Source: Agaribacter marinus | GTDB taxonomy: Bacteria; Pseudomonadota; Gammaproteobacteria; Enterobacterales; Alteromonadaceae | Direction of reading: 5' to 3' | DNA: 64,000 nucleotides | Assembly (NCBI RefSeq): GCF_030160655.1 | Contig: NZ_BSOT01000007.1 | Coordinates: 124,001 to 188,000 of the forward strand | Shown here: piece by piece, positions 42,267-50,868 of the stretch | Layout: each line of letters opens with the position of its first letter | How positions within the stretch are numbered: position 1 is the first letter of the stretch | Made by a program: the position numbers and the translations under genes | The notes under the pieces: generated by a model | The model's database searches: none | What the model saw: only the letters and a program-made list of their open reading frames with translations | Told to the model about the DNA's origin: nothing

Positions 42267-42758
42267 ATGGGTAAAAATCACGAACGCAGTAGTCAAACCG
42301 AATTTAGGTTTTTAGCCGAACCAACAGATGTCAACTTTGGTGGCAAGGTGCATGGTGGTATGGTGATGAAGTGGATTGATCAGGCGTCGTATGCATGTGC
42401 TGCTCAGTGGAGTAAGCGATATTGCGTTACCGTCTCCGCCAATGCAATTCGTTTTATTCGGCCTATTCTCGTTGGGCAACAAGTGACGATTAGTGCCAGA
42501 ATTGTACATACCGGCCGCACTAGTATGCATATTTATGTGGTGGTGAGAGCAAGCGATCCTAAAGAGGATGCAGTGGTGATCACCAATCGATGCTTCATCA
42601 CGTTTATGGCGATAGATGAAGCGGGTTATCCTGTAGAAGTGCCTAAATTTGAAGCTAGCTCTGATGACGACAAAAAACTTGAAAAAGTGGCGATACATGC
42701 TAAAGATTTTGCTAAGAAGTTAGACAATGACTTTGAAGAAATATTGGGTTGGAAGTAG
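42267..42758 (+). CDS. Acyl-CoA thioesterase (hotdog fold, YciA-like)
   Basis: 163 residues. The hotdog core reads EPTDVNFGGKVHGGMVMKWI then DQASYACAAQWS, where the 'N..G..HGG..M.W.D..' block is the active-site helix of the YciA/BFIT group. It continues RFIRPILVGQQVTISARIVH, TGRTSMHIYVVV and CFITFMAIDEAG. It should hydrolyse acyl-CoA in the cytosol; chain length is not readable. It has its own promoter region after the NUP gene (108-bp gap) and is followed by a large palindrome. Confidence 0.9.
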   Translation: MGKNHERSSQTEFRFLAEPTDVNFGGKVHGGMVMKWIDQASYACAAQWSKRYCVTVSANAIRFIRPILVGQQVTISARIVHTGRTSMHIYVVVRASDPKEDAVVITNRCFITFMAIDEAGYPVEVPKFEASSDDDKKLEKVAIHAKDFAKKLDNDFEEILGWK

Positions 42759-42869
42759 TCTACCTACGGTTTACTCTAATCTAGTCGCCTTTTCCATTAA
42801 TCGTCTTTAGACTGTTTATTACTTAGGTCTCTTAAACTCGAATACTCAGCGTCATTGAGTTATTAAATT

Positions 42870-42905
42870 GCATTACCATATGATAGCGCTATCATATGGT
42901 AATGC
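42870..42905. repeat. Perfect 36-bp palindrome
   Basis: Arms GCATTACCATATGATAGC and GCTATCATATGGTAATGC meet with no loop. There is no T-run on either side, so it is not a standard intrinsic terminator. It lies between the thioesterase and GH43/GH117-like genes, 15 bp before a triple repeat. It may be a regulator site or a cruciform-forming element. Confidence 0.85.
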
Positions 42906-42920
42906 GTTGTAGATGGTCAA

Positions 42921-42971
42921 AACATCGGCTAGTACAAAACACCGACTAGTACACAACATCGATTAGCGTAA
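42921..42971 (+). repeat. Three tandem 17-bp repeats upstream of the GH43/GH117-like gene
   Basis: Units are AACATCGGCTAGTACAA, AACACCGACTAGTACAC and AACATCGATTAGCGTAA. They end just before the TTGGAG ribosome-binding site at 42976-42981. Units 1 and 2 share 14 of 17 bases, units 1 and 3 share 12. Direct repeats at this position suggest cooperative regulator binding, or slippage-derived sequence in the leader. Confidence 0.75.
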
Positions 42972-42990
42972 AACTTTGGAGCATCTATTC

Positions 42991-44229
42991 ATGCGTAAAA
43001 ATCATTTAACGCCCAAGATTTCGAAGCCATTCTTATTGTTTGTACTATTCAGTTTATCTACCTTTCAATACGCCAGTTCACAAGAAAGTGCATCATATAA
43101 ACGGTTTCGTGAAGGCAATGTGCAGTATGAAAGATACAATGAATTTAATACTGAGTTTACGTTTACTAAACTTGACGGTTTTGAGTTTGAAAAAGGCGTT
43201 GAACGTTATTATCCATCAAGTGTGATTGACGTCGGTGGCACATACTATATGTGGTATTCAAAACCTCAGCCGAATACGGAGGTTGTTGGTCCCAACAGTG
43301 CAAATGACTCAACTCGTGCATTTCACTGGGATTTGAGTGAAATATGGTATGCAACTTCATCAGATGGATTTAAGTGGGAAGAGCAGGGGCGCGCGGTCAA
43401 GCGCGGGGCTGCTGGGCGTTACGATCATCGAAGTATTTTTAACCCGGATATTTTAATTGCTGAAGGCAAGTATTACCTAGTCTATCAAGCGGCTGCAAGT
43501 CTTAGTGACGCGCGTTGGGGAAAAGCATTTAAGATTGCAGGTGATTTTGTCCCAAATGTACTTGGTATGGCGGTTGCTGAATCGCCAAACGGTCCTTGGC
43601 TAGCGCTTGATAAACCTATTTTGACACCAGGCCCTGAAGATGCATGGGATGGCGAAGTCGTGCATGAGCCGACTTTCTTTGTAAAAGGTGGGCAGTATTT
43701 CTTGTATTACAAAAGTGATGCCCGACTACCCTGGAAACCTAATATTTCCAAAGGTGACTTTAATAAAGCACATGCAGATATGCCGTTGGCAACCGGTGTA
43801 GCAATTGCGAGTAATCCCGAAGGCCCCTATGTAAAATCAAAATACAATCCTGTTTTAATGGGGGGGCATGGCAGTATGGTATGGCCGTACCGAAATGGTG
43901 TATGTGCTACGTTGCCTGAAGGACCCGAACGAAATAGCATTCTTTGCGCAAAAGACGGTATAAACTTTTACCCAGTTATTCAGGGGCTAACTGTCCCTAA
44001 AGGGGGCGGCGCATTTCGTCCTGGTAATTTTGTCGATGTTGATGTTACGCAAGGGAAGGGAATCACTTGGGGGGTAGGACATGCGCTTTCTCCTTACTAC
44101 CATTTTGTGCGTTTTGATACTGACTTGTCACTAGAAAAAGGTGACCGTGTGCGTAATGAATATGAATTAATACAAAACTACATGAATAGCGGCGATTATG
44201 AATATGATGCGAGTTTACAGCTTAAATAA
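42991..44229 (+). CDS. Exported GH43/GH117-like five-bladed beta-propeller glycosidase
   Basis: About 412 residues from ATG 42991 (TTGGAG 9 bases upstream). The signal peptide ends near ASSQE. Propeller-enzyme motifs are YYPSSVIDVGGTYYMWYSKP, EIWYATSSDGFKWEEQG, SIFNPDILIAEGKYYLVYQA and WDGEVVHEPTFFVKGGQYFL (acid Glu). The repeated 'D/N..YYMWYS' blades and the HEP..F block match GH43/GH117-type enzymes; GH117 members cut alpha-neoagarobiose linkages. Which of the two families is right cannot be settled by eye. Its neighbours are a porin/PstS-like pair and two sulfatases, so sulfated galactan oligosaccharides are a sensible guess. Confidence 0.8.
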   Translation: MRKNHLTPKISKPFLLFVLFSLSTFQYASSQESASYKRFREGNVQYERYNEFNTEFTFTKLDGFEFEKGVERYYPSSVIDVGGTYYMWYSKPQPNTEVVGPNSANDSTRAFHWDLSEIWYATSSDGFKWEEQGRAVKRGAAGRYDHRSIFNPDILIAEGKYYLVYQAAASLSDARWGKAFKIAGDFVPNVLGMAVAESPNGPWLALDKPILTPGPEDAWDGEVVHEPTFFVKGGQYFLYYKSDARLPWKPNISKGDFNKAHADMPLATGVAIASNPEGPYVKSKYNPVLMGGHGSMVWPYRNGVCATLPEGPERNSILCAKDGINFYPVIQGLTVPKGGGAFRPGNFVDVDVTQGKGITWGVGHALSPYYHFVRFDTDLSLEKGDRVRNEYELIQNYMNSGDYEYDASLQLK

Positions 44230-44287
44230 CGGAGGGTTATGAACGTATGAGCTTGGTCAGTCTGTGTGGGTACGAATATCTTTTTAG

Positions 44288-45529
44288 CTAAAAAACGGTG
44301 CTAATACTAATATGTCCAATATTTACTTGTCTGCGTTCTTGCGTTTGGGCTAACTCGCGATGTCTAAGTAAACCGACGCCTGGGTAATCAGTCCATTTTC
44401 TGTCAGCCTGAAATTTTATGACCCAACGAGGGTTTACATCCCATCGAATACCTATGCTTAGGGACTCTTGGTCAACGGCGGTTATTCCGACGGCTATGTT
44501 AGTTGCCGCAATGAGTTGATTTATTGCAGGCCCTACGGGGTTTGCAGGGTTGAGTTCAAAAGGCAATTGTTCAATGTCATTTTTTGGTTTTACGGCAGAT
44601 ACGGTGATAAATGGGGTAACGCTATTCATTCGTCGGCCAACGGTTGCGTAAAAAGCATTGGCCGACGGGTAAAATGACCAATCTGCTAAGTATGTCGACG
44701 CCTCTGACATAAATAACCATTTTTCATTTTCAAACTTAATACCTGCGGCAAAATATCGTAATAGCAAACCATCGGGTAAAAAGTTTTCTGCAATGTCAGC
44801 CTGCTCAGGCCAAAAAGCCGGAGGAATAGACGCAATGCCGTCAATGACGTCGCCAAAAACGCCGCGTTTCGCCACATTTAAATTAGCACGCAGTGCACTT
44901 AGTCTAAAGATCCAATCTAACTGAGAATATTCGATATTTGCAGCAACAGTGTTACGTAAACCGAGTTCAAAATCACCACGCTGTTCATTTTCTAGTGGTG
45001 CATCTGACTGCCCGAAGGATATGTTCGCTTTGAAGAATCCGCTACCCAGGGTGTTTGCGTACGTAACATCACCACCATCGATTTTGTCTACACTTGAAGA
45101 CACGAAATAGGGTTCCATAGGGGGACGACCCCATATATACGCATGACTAACAAGTCGGTGATTAGAGGTAAGATACAAGCCGCTATTTAACCGGCCAATA
45201 CGGAAAGATAAGGATCTATTTACATTGTAACGAATAAATGCCAGCTCGGTTAAAGACAGCAAATTTTTATCAATTTTGTCTTGCGCCACGAATTGGACAA
45301 GTGTCTCGAACTTGCTATTGAACTTATAGTTGAATTGCACACCGACCAAAGATTCACGCACGAGTGAACCACCAAATCTATCTTTGTGTTCCAAGGTACG
45401 TGTAAAACTTATGTCTTGATTTGACGCTGTACTGTATGACAAGGTCGCGAAACCACCGAAAGCATATTCGCTTGCTTGAGCAAACGCACTAAAGAAAAAT
45501 AGAATAATGACAACTGAGCGTGACGCCAA
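44288..45529 (-). CDS. Porin-like outer-membrane protein paired with copy C of the PstS-like gene
   Basis: 413 residues starting at TTG 45529, with AAGGAAAA 9 bases upstream. The signal peptide ends in AFAQA. The barrel strands read YAFGGFATLSYST, LTELAFIRYNVNRSLSFRIG, RLNSGLYL and FFKANISFGQSD, with a final aromatic strand VNIGHISISTVF. The N-terminal layout and the 'YNVNRSLSFRIGRL' segment correspond to the partial porin at 1-638. It is divergent from the copy C PstS-like gene with at most about 100 bp between them and convergent with the glycosidase gene. Export of anions or sulfated oligosaccharide uptake are possible roles. Confidence 0.78.
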   Translation of the reverse strand: MASRSVVIILFFFSAFAQASEYAFGGFATLSYSTASNQDISFTRTLEHKDRFGGSLVRESLVGVQFNYKFNSKFETLVQFVAQDKIDKNLLSLTELAFIRYNVNRSLSFRIGRLNSGLYLTSNHRLVSHAYIWGRPPMEPYFVSSSVDKIDGGDVTYANTLGSGFFKANISFGQSDAPLENEQRGDFELGLRNTVAANIEYSQLDWIFRLSALRANLNVAKRGVFGDVIDGIASIPPAFWPEQADIAENFLPDGLLLRYFAAGIKFENEKWLFMSEASTYLADWSFYPSANAFYATVGRRMNSVTPFITVSAVKPKNDIEQLPFELNPANPVGPAINQLIAATNIAVGITAVDQESLSIGIRWDVNPRWVIKFQADRKWTDYPGVGLLRHRELAQTQERRQVNIGHISISTVF

Positions 45530-45636
45530 CAGTGTTTTCCTTGTGAGAGTTGATAATTGTATATAAATACATCAACTTCAGCGTATACTATGCTATCCTA
45601 AAAATCAAAGTTATCAATCAATTGGATCCCCCGACA

Positions 45637-46104
45637 TTGAACTGTCAGATATTCAACGTTACAAGAACGCATCTTAAACTATGGTGTTGTCTTATCTTTG
45701 GTTTATTTGTTAGTTCGACACCTTCGGCATCTTTTGCCTCACCTTCAAATCTAGTCGTTGTTGTGAATCAGGACAACGATATACGAGGTTTGTCCAAAAA
45801 AGAGGTGATAGATATATACATGGGACGCTTCCAGAGTTTTCCTAACGGTCAACCAGCAAAACCGGTAGATTTTCCGGCCGAAACTGAGGTCAAGTCTGAT
45901 TTTTACACTTTATTGGTAAACCAATCTGAATCGCGTATACAATCGTACTGGTCACGGCTTTATTTCTCTGGAAGAGCGCAACCACCCCATCAAAGCAAAA
46001 GTGTCGATGAGGTGATATTAAGAGTGACGAAAGATGTAAGTACCTTAGCTTACATTCCCGCAGAACATGTCACGAATGATATGCGTGTAGTCTTTGCGTT
46101 TTAA
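45637..46104 (+). CDS. Short PstS-like periplasmic substrate-binding-domain protein (copy C)
   Basis: About 155 residues from the TTG at 45637; an upstream in-frame TTG (45550) is less likely, and no ATG or good RBS is available, so the start is uncertain. The signal sequence is LKLWCCLIFGLFVSS to SFAS. The mature domain has NLVVVVNQDN, RGLSKKEVIDIYMGRFQSFP, IQSYWSRLYFSGRAQPP and VSTLAYIPAEHV, closely matching copy B and more distantly copy A. Divergent from the 413-residue porin. The stop codon overlaps that of the convergent sulfatase. One lobe of a PstS fold without transporter genes again. Confidence 0.75.
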   Translation: MNCQIFNVTRTHLKLWCCLIFGLFVSSTPSASFASPSNLVVVVNQDNDIRGLSKKEVIDIYMGRFQSFPNGQPAKPVDFPAETEVKSDFYTLLVNQSESRIQSYWSRLYFSGRAQPPHQSKSVDEVILRVTKDVSTLAYIPAEHVTNDMRVVFAF

Positions 46105-47693
46105 GGCGCTAACGCACTTATATCCAATGGATCTTGCATTTCATTCTGCAATGTCAATAGTGCTGAAAATAAGGACTTTACTCTTGTCGCCTGTTCGGGT
46201 GACTCAGACAAATCGTTAGCTTCCAAAGGGTCAGTTGCCAAATGAAACAATTTTAATTTTTTGGCCTTTGGATACACAATCAACTTGTAGCCATCTTTTT
46301 TTATCATGCGTTGACTGTCTATATAGGCACCATAAATAGAAGAATAATAACTTTCATTCCTCTCTCCGGTCGCAATGTCCTTAACGCTATTAAAAAACAC
46401 ATTTTCCGGTTTTGCAATGTCCGCCACGTCTAAGGCAGTTGCCATTACATCTTGTAAATAAATGTCAACGATGGCTGTTTTGTTTTTAGGAATGTTAGGG
46501 CCAAGAAAGATAAAAGGTGTTCGTACACTGTGTTCATACATATTTTGTTTACCGAACAAGCCATGTTCACCCACAGCTAAGCCATGATCTGCAGTGTAAA
46601 CAATATACGTATTCTCCATTAAGCCAGCGGACTCAAGTGCATTTACTATTTTGCCCACTTGGTCATCTAAGTGAGTAATGAGTGCATAATACTCCTGTAA
46701 ATTTACTTTCGTTGCGTATTCGGTTCTTGGAAATGGGGCAAGCGCAGCATCACGCAAATCGGGGCCATTTCCCATTAGGTCCTTGTCAGGGTACATGGGT
46801 AAGAAGTTCTTAGGCATTGGAATATCGCTTAACGCATACATATCTATATACGATTGTGGCGCTTGGCGTGGGTCATGCGGCGCATTAAATGCCAAATACA
46901 TGAAAAATGGTTTATCGCTATTTTTGGTTTGTTCAACAAATTCGATGGCATCGTCAGCGACAACTTCACTCCAGTGTTTTCCACCTTCCCAGAAGCCGCC
47001 ATGTTTAGGATCGGTGGGAGACCAAGTATCATCATTTTCGTTTATTGGTCTGTTGTAGCCAATTGGCATAAATTCTCGCCAGTCTTTTGCTTCGCTCTTA
47101 CCTGCATAAAATGCTTCAAATTTGGCTACTTGAGTTGCATGCTCCCAGCCGTCATTTGGCATGCCTGGCCTCACATGTTTCACGCGGCTAAATACGTCCT
47201 TGGCTGGCGCTGCAACGTGCCACTTTCCAGTCATGTATGTATCGTAACCAGCATTTTCGAGCATCATCGACCATGTCGCATCGTAGGCCTTGCCCGCGCG
47301 TATTTTAGTATCTACGTCATATGCATTCCAAACGCTTAAGCCTGTATTTAGCATCGCTCGTGACGCCATACAAACCGCGCCATTCCAAGCACCCATATTG
47401 TATGCGTTCGTAAATTTCACACCACGCTGTGCTAAATTGTCAATGTTAGGTGTTTTCACAACTTCATTTCCATATGCACCCACGGCGAAAGGAGACTGAT
47501 CGTCCGCAAAAATAAACACAAAATTTGGTTTTGTGGGCGATTCGCTAAGGTCTTTGTTTGATTTTTCTGAGGGTATTGTGTCACTACTCTTCATTTCGCC
47601 ACATGCGTTGAGTAACGCTGTCACGCAAATTATTGCACTTAGTACCCGTTTTTTCTTAGACGTCATCCATGTTTGTTTGGACATATTAATCAT
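46101..47693 (-). CDS. Type I sulfatase, lipoprotein (first of a pair)
   Basis: 530 residues. A lipobox (LLNAC) lies about residue 31 from the ATG at 47693 (an in-frame ATG at 47684 is possible). The S1-family site has FVFIFADDQSPFAVG (metal Asp pair) and the formylglycine site CMASR at 108-112 (C-x-A-x-R). Further motifs are TGKWHV, NAPHDPRQAP and YTADHGLAVGEHGLFGKQNM. Its start overlaps the end of the upstream sulfatase by 8 bp, so the two are translationally coupled. It needs a formylglycine-generating enzyme; none is in the window. Likely it removes sulfate from galactan oligosaccharides; the exact position is unknown. Confidence 0.93.
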   Translation of the reverse strand: MINMSKQTWMTSKKKRVLSAIICVTALLNACGEMKSSDTIPSEKSNKDLSESPTKPNFVFIFADDQSPFAVGAYGNEVVKTPNIDNLAQRGVKFTNAYNMGAWNGAVCMASRAMLNTGLSVWNAYDVDTKIRAGKAYDATWSMMLENAGYDTYMTGKWHVAAPAKDVFSRVKHVRPGMPNDGWEHATQVAKFEAFYAGKSEAKDWREFMPIGYNRPINENDDTWSPTDPKHGGFWEGGKHWSEVVADDAIEFVEQTKNSDKPFFMYLAFNAPHDPRQAPQSYIDMYALSDIPMPKNFLPMYPDKDLMGNGPDLRDAALAPFPRTEYATKVNLQEYYALITHLDDQVGKIVNALESAGLMENTYIVYTADHGLAVGEHGLFGKQNMYEHSVRTPFIFLGPNIPKNKTAIVDIYLQDVMATALDVADIAKPENVFFNSVKDIATGERNESYYSSIYGAYIDSQRMIKKDGYKLIVYPKAKKLKLFHLATDPLEANDLSESPEQATRVKSLFSALLTLQNEMQDPLDISALAP

Positions 47694-49362
47694 TCCAATG
47701 CTGCTCGATTATTTTCTGCAAATGAGGGTAGTCTTTATCCGTTTCATTATACAATTCACGTTGTCGTTTCAATTCAGTTTTTAAATCGTTTACCACACTG
47801 GCGTATCGTTCTTCGTTGTACACATTCTTTAATTCATTCGGATCGTTTTTAAGGTCATACAATTCCCATGCAACGGGGGTTGCTATAGCGTTGTTAGCTA
47901 AACCTGTTTCTTTAAGCCATTTCGCGTCATAGTATGGGAACGGTTCGGTCATAAAGTTCTCACCATAGTAAAAAATTAGTTTGTAATCTTTTGAACGAAG
48001 GCCAAAGTGTGCGGGGACATCATGGTATGCGCGATGGGTCCAATATCGATAATATGATGCAGTTCGCCAGTTTTCAGGTTGCTTGCCAAAAAGCGCATCT
48101 TCAAAACTTTCGCCATGCATAAACGCCGGTGTTTCGATACCCGCCATTGAGAGTAAACTAGGCGCAAAATCGGTATTATTGACGATCATATCGTTCTTAG
48201 TACCATGTGTTGTCATGTCAGGGTGGCGGACGATGAGTGGCATCTTGATAGATTCATCCCACATCCATCGCTTGTCAATATAGTCATGTTCACCTAGCAT
48301 CATGCCTTGATCAGATGTATAAACGATGATCGTATTGTCATAAAGTCCTTGTTCTTTTAATGTTGCGATAAGCCTTGCTACATTGTCATCTACGCCTTTC
48401 ACGCAGCGTAAATAAGCTTTTAAATATTTTTGGTAGGCCGCTTTGGTAAACGCTTCATCATCTAGCGACGCGTCTACGCCTAAATCAATGCCGACACTCC
48501 TGCGCAAATGACGTTGCGATACAGAGGTGCCTATATGGCGAATAAGACTATCGTTTTCGCCTCGGGTGGCGGCAGAACCAAATTCATCGTTAAGTTCATA
48601 TAAATCGGTGGGTTCAGGTATTTCAACGTCCGCGAGGTAATCTTCATATCGCGGCGCATATTCAAACATATCGTGAGGGGCCTTGAACTGATGCATTAAG
48701 AAAAACGGTTTATCTGAACTGCGATTTTTAAGCCAATCAATGGTTAAATCGGTAACGACATCGGAAGAGTGACCTTCGTACTCAGTTTCGTTCTGTGGCC
48801 AAGGGTTATCTCCCTGCACCCGAAATACAGGATCAAAATACTTACCTTGTAGTTCCAGGACTTCATAGTAATCAAAGGCTCCAGGTTCTTTTTTCAAATG
48901 CCATTTACCGATAATAGCGGTATCGTAACCGGCATCTTTCATTAGTCGAGGCAAATGTTGTTGCTCCGTACTCAGTGAACCACGTAAATCGAGTACGCCA
49001 TTCGCTTGACTATATTGCCCAGTTAATATGCTTGCTCGACTTGGCGTACAGATTGAATTTGTGACGAAAGTATTCGTAAATGTTAAACCGTCTGCGGCTA
49101 GTTTATCTAATTCTGGCGTTGGATTAACAGACGCCAATCGACCACCATAAGTACCCAATGCATGCGCAGCGTGGTCGTCCGTCATAATAAACAGTATATT
49201 ATATTTAGGTTTATTTGTGACTTCTTCACTTGCTGACGGGCTTATGAGGTCGCTTTGTTCTTTATTCTCTTTTTTATCACTCGCAGGCGTACAGGCAAAT
49301 AATATGCTTACGATAGATACAATAAAGCTGACGGAAAGTAATGACTGTTTAGTTAGTTTCAT
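47686..49362 (-). CDS. Type I sulfatase, lipoprotein (second of a pair)
   Basis: 558 residues. A lipobox LFAC lies at 21-24. Catalytic motifs are ILFIMTDDHAAHALG (metal Asp pair), the formylglycine site CTPSR at 105-109 followed by ASILTGQYS, GKWHLKKEP, FKAPHDMFEY and YTSDQGMMLGEHDYIDKRWM, then HWNE-like C-terminus QHWND. The formylglycine core differs from that of its partner (C-x-P versus C-x-A), so they probably take different sulfate positions. It is first in the two-gene operon; three GTAATTTAC copies lie in the upstream region. The envelope location via lipidation fits periplasmic desulfation. Confidence 0.95.
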   Translation of the reverse strand: MKLTKQSLLSVSFIVSIVSILFACTPASDKKENKEQSDLISPSASEEVTNKPKYNILFIMTDDHAAHALGTYGGRLASVNPTPELDKLAADGLTFTNTFVTNSICTPSRASILTGQYSQANGVLDLRGSLSTEQQHLPRLMKDAGYDTAIIGKWHLKKEPGAFDYYEVLELQGKYFDPVFRVQGDNPWPQNETEYEGHSSDVVTDLTIDWLKNRSSDKPFFLMHQFKAPHDMFEYAPRYEDYLADVEIPEPTDLYELNDEFGSAATRGENDSLIRHIGTSVSQRHLRRSVGIDLGVDASLDDEAFTKAAYQKYLKAYLRCVKGVDDNVARLIATLKEQGLYDNTIIVYTSDQGMMLGEHDYIDKRWMWDESIKMPLIVRHPDMTTHGTKNDMIVNNTDFAPSLLSMAGIETPAFMHGESFEDALFGKQPENWRTASYYRYWTHRAYHDVPAHFGLRSKDYKLIFYYGENFMTEPFPYYDAKWLKETGLANNAIATPVAWELYDLKNDPNELKNVYNEERYASVVNDLKTELKRQRELYNETDKDYPHLQKIIEQHWND

Positions 49363-49414
49363 ATGCGTCTTTTGAAGTTAACACGGAGATTTGTCTAGTG
49401 ACAACTTACCAGGG

Positions 49415-49477
49415 GTAATTTACCAAGGGCTTTTTGACCAAAGGTAATTTACGTTAAAAGATTGTTAAGTAATTTAC
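49415..49477. promoter_or_regulatory. Three GTAATTTAC repeats upstream of the sulfatase operon
   Basis: GTAATTTAC occurs at 49415-49423, 49444-49452 and 49469-49477. It is close to the palindrome GTAA-N-TTAC, and the first two copies sit in longer matches (ACCAGGGGTAATTTACC and ACCAAAGGTAATTTACG). The roughly 330-bp gap 49363-49693 holds nothing else that I recognise. A carbohydrate-responsive regulator site is one reading. Confidence 0.5.
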
Positions 49478-49693
49478 AGGGAAAAGGGTTTATGGTGCAA
49501 TTCCAATTTTTTCTTATTCGTGTGAATAAGGGCTTTCTCGACTTATCAAATTGCGTTTACAGATAATTATTTTTCGTAAGGGCGGTGTTTAAACAAAATC
49601 GCAGGTCTTTAAATGACATTTTTGTTTTAACTTGGGAGTATTAAGTATTGCAGTGTGACCCAGCCCAGATTATTTAATGTGGCATGCGAATAG

Positions 49694-50761
49694 TTATTTG
49701 GTTAGACGTAATAGCGCATCTAAGATTTGAGTATTAGGCAAGATTTCACTTGCGCCGCCTTGTTGTATTAACTCTCTTGGCATACCGAACACTGCAGCGG
49801 TTTCTTCTGATTCAGCGATCGTGTGTGCCCCTCGTTGATTTGCTGTTGTCATTGCGCTAGCGCCATCATTACCCATGCCGGTTAGCTGGACGCATATTAA
49901 GTTATCAGCTGAAGTAGCCTTTAGCGCAGAATTTACCATTAACTCAACACTAGGGTGCCACAAGTGATTTTTATCCATGATGTGCATTTCGGCAACCAGC
50001 TTACCGCCGCGGCGCGAAATAATGACATCCGAATCTCCTTTGGCAATATAGACATTCCCCGCTTGCAAATCCAAGGTGCCAGATATTTCTTGTACGGATA
50101 CGTTTGAGGCTTTATTTAAACGCTCAGAAAATACTTGCGTAAAGCGAGAAGGCATGTGCTGGGCTATCACGATTGGCACTGGAAAACCTTCAGGTATGTG
50201 AGGAATGATGTCTTGCAATACAGATGGGCCGCCAGTAGACACGCCTATTAAGACAAGTTCGAATTTTTTTGCTCCAAAAGATCTTTTGGGTATCTGAATT
50301 TTTGGTTTTTGAAGATCTTGTTTTTCCGCTCGAAGGCGCTCATTCGATTTTCTTTCAATCGAAGAAGATACCTTAATACTTAACGCGGATTTTATTTTTG
50401 CAAGTAAGATTTGCTCGACCTCTTTCATATTCGACGAAATTGAGCCGCCGGGTTTAGCAACATAGTCGACAGCACCTTTTTCAAGTGCTTCAAGTGTTGC
50501 AATTGCGCCCTTTTCGGTCACCGAAGATACCATTACGACAGGCGTCGGTTTGGTTGCCATTATTTTTTCTAAACATTCAAGGCCGTCCATTTTGGGCATA
50601 TTGATGTCGAGTGTTATCACGTCAGGTGAAAATTCTATGAGTTTTTCAAGCCCTTGTAGTCCGTCTCTGGCATATTCTATTTTATAGCCTGCACCGACTA
50701 ATATGTCGGAAATGTATCGACGCATTAGTGCAGAGTCTTCAATGACTAGTACTTTTCTCAC
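49694..50761 (-). CDS. cheB: CheB-type chemotaxis methylesterase
   Basis: About 355 residues from GTG 50761, with GGGAG about 10 bases upstream. The receiver domain has IEDS, phospho-acceptor D52 (LDINMPKMDG) and switch residues VMVSS. The linker follows, then the methylesterase: catalytic S175 in GVSTGGPS, H202 in AQHMPSRFTQ and D299 in LTGMGNDGA. It would demethylate or deamidate chemoreceptor glutamates. No cheA, cheR, cheW or receptor gene is beside it, so it is an orphan copy here. It is convergent with nothing and lies 107 bp downstream of the MmpL-type gene. Confidence 0.93.
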   Translation of the reverse strand: MRKVLVIEDSALMRRYISDILVGAGYKIEYARDGLQGLEKLIEFSPDVITLDINMPKMDGLECLEKIMATKPTPVVMVSSVTEKGAIATLEALEKGAVDYVAKPGGSISSNMKEVEQILLAKIKSALSIKVSSSIERKSNERLRAEKQDLQKPKIQIPKRSFGAKKFELVLIGVSTGGPSVLQDIIPHIPEGFPVPIVIAQHMPSRFTQVFSERLNKASNVSVQEISGTLDLQAGNVYIAKGDSDVIISRRGGKLVAEMHIMDKNHLWHPSVELMVNSALKATSADNLICVQLTGMGNDGASAMTTANQRGAHTIAESEETAAVFGMPRELIQQGGASEILPNTQILDALLRLTK

Positions 50762-50868
50762 CGCGTTCCATACTCCCTTCACTTAAAATAATTGTCTTCA
50801 AGTGACAAGTTAAGTTTGCTTACCATAATCTATCATGTTCACTATATGTCGTACTTTCGTGACTAAAC

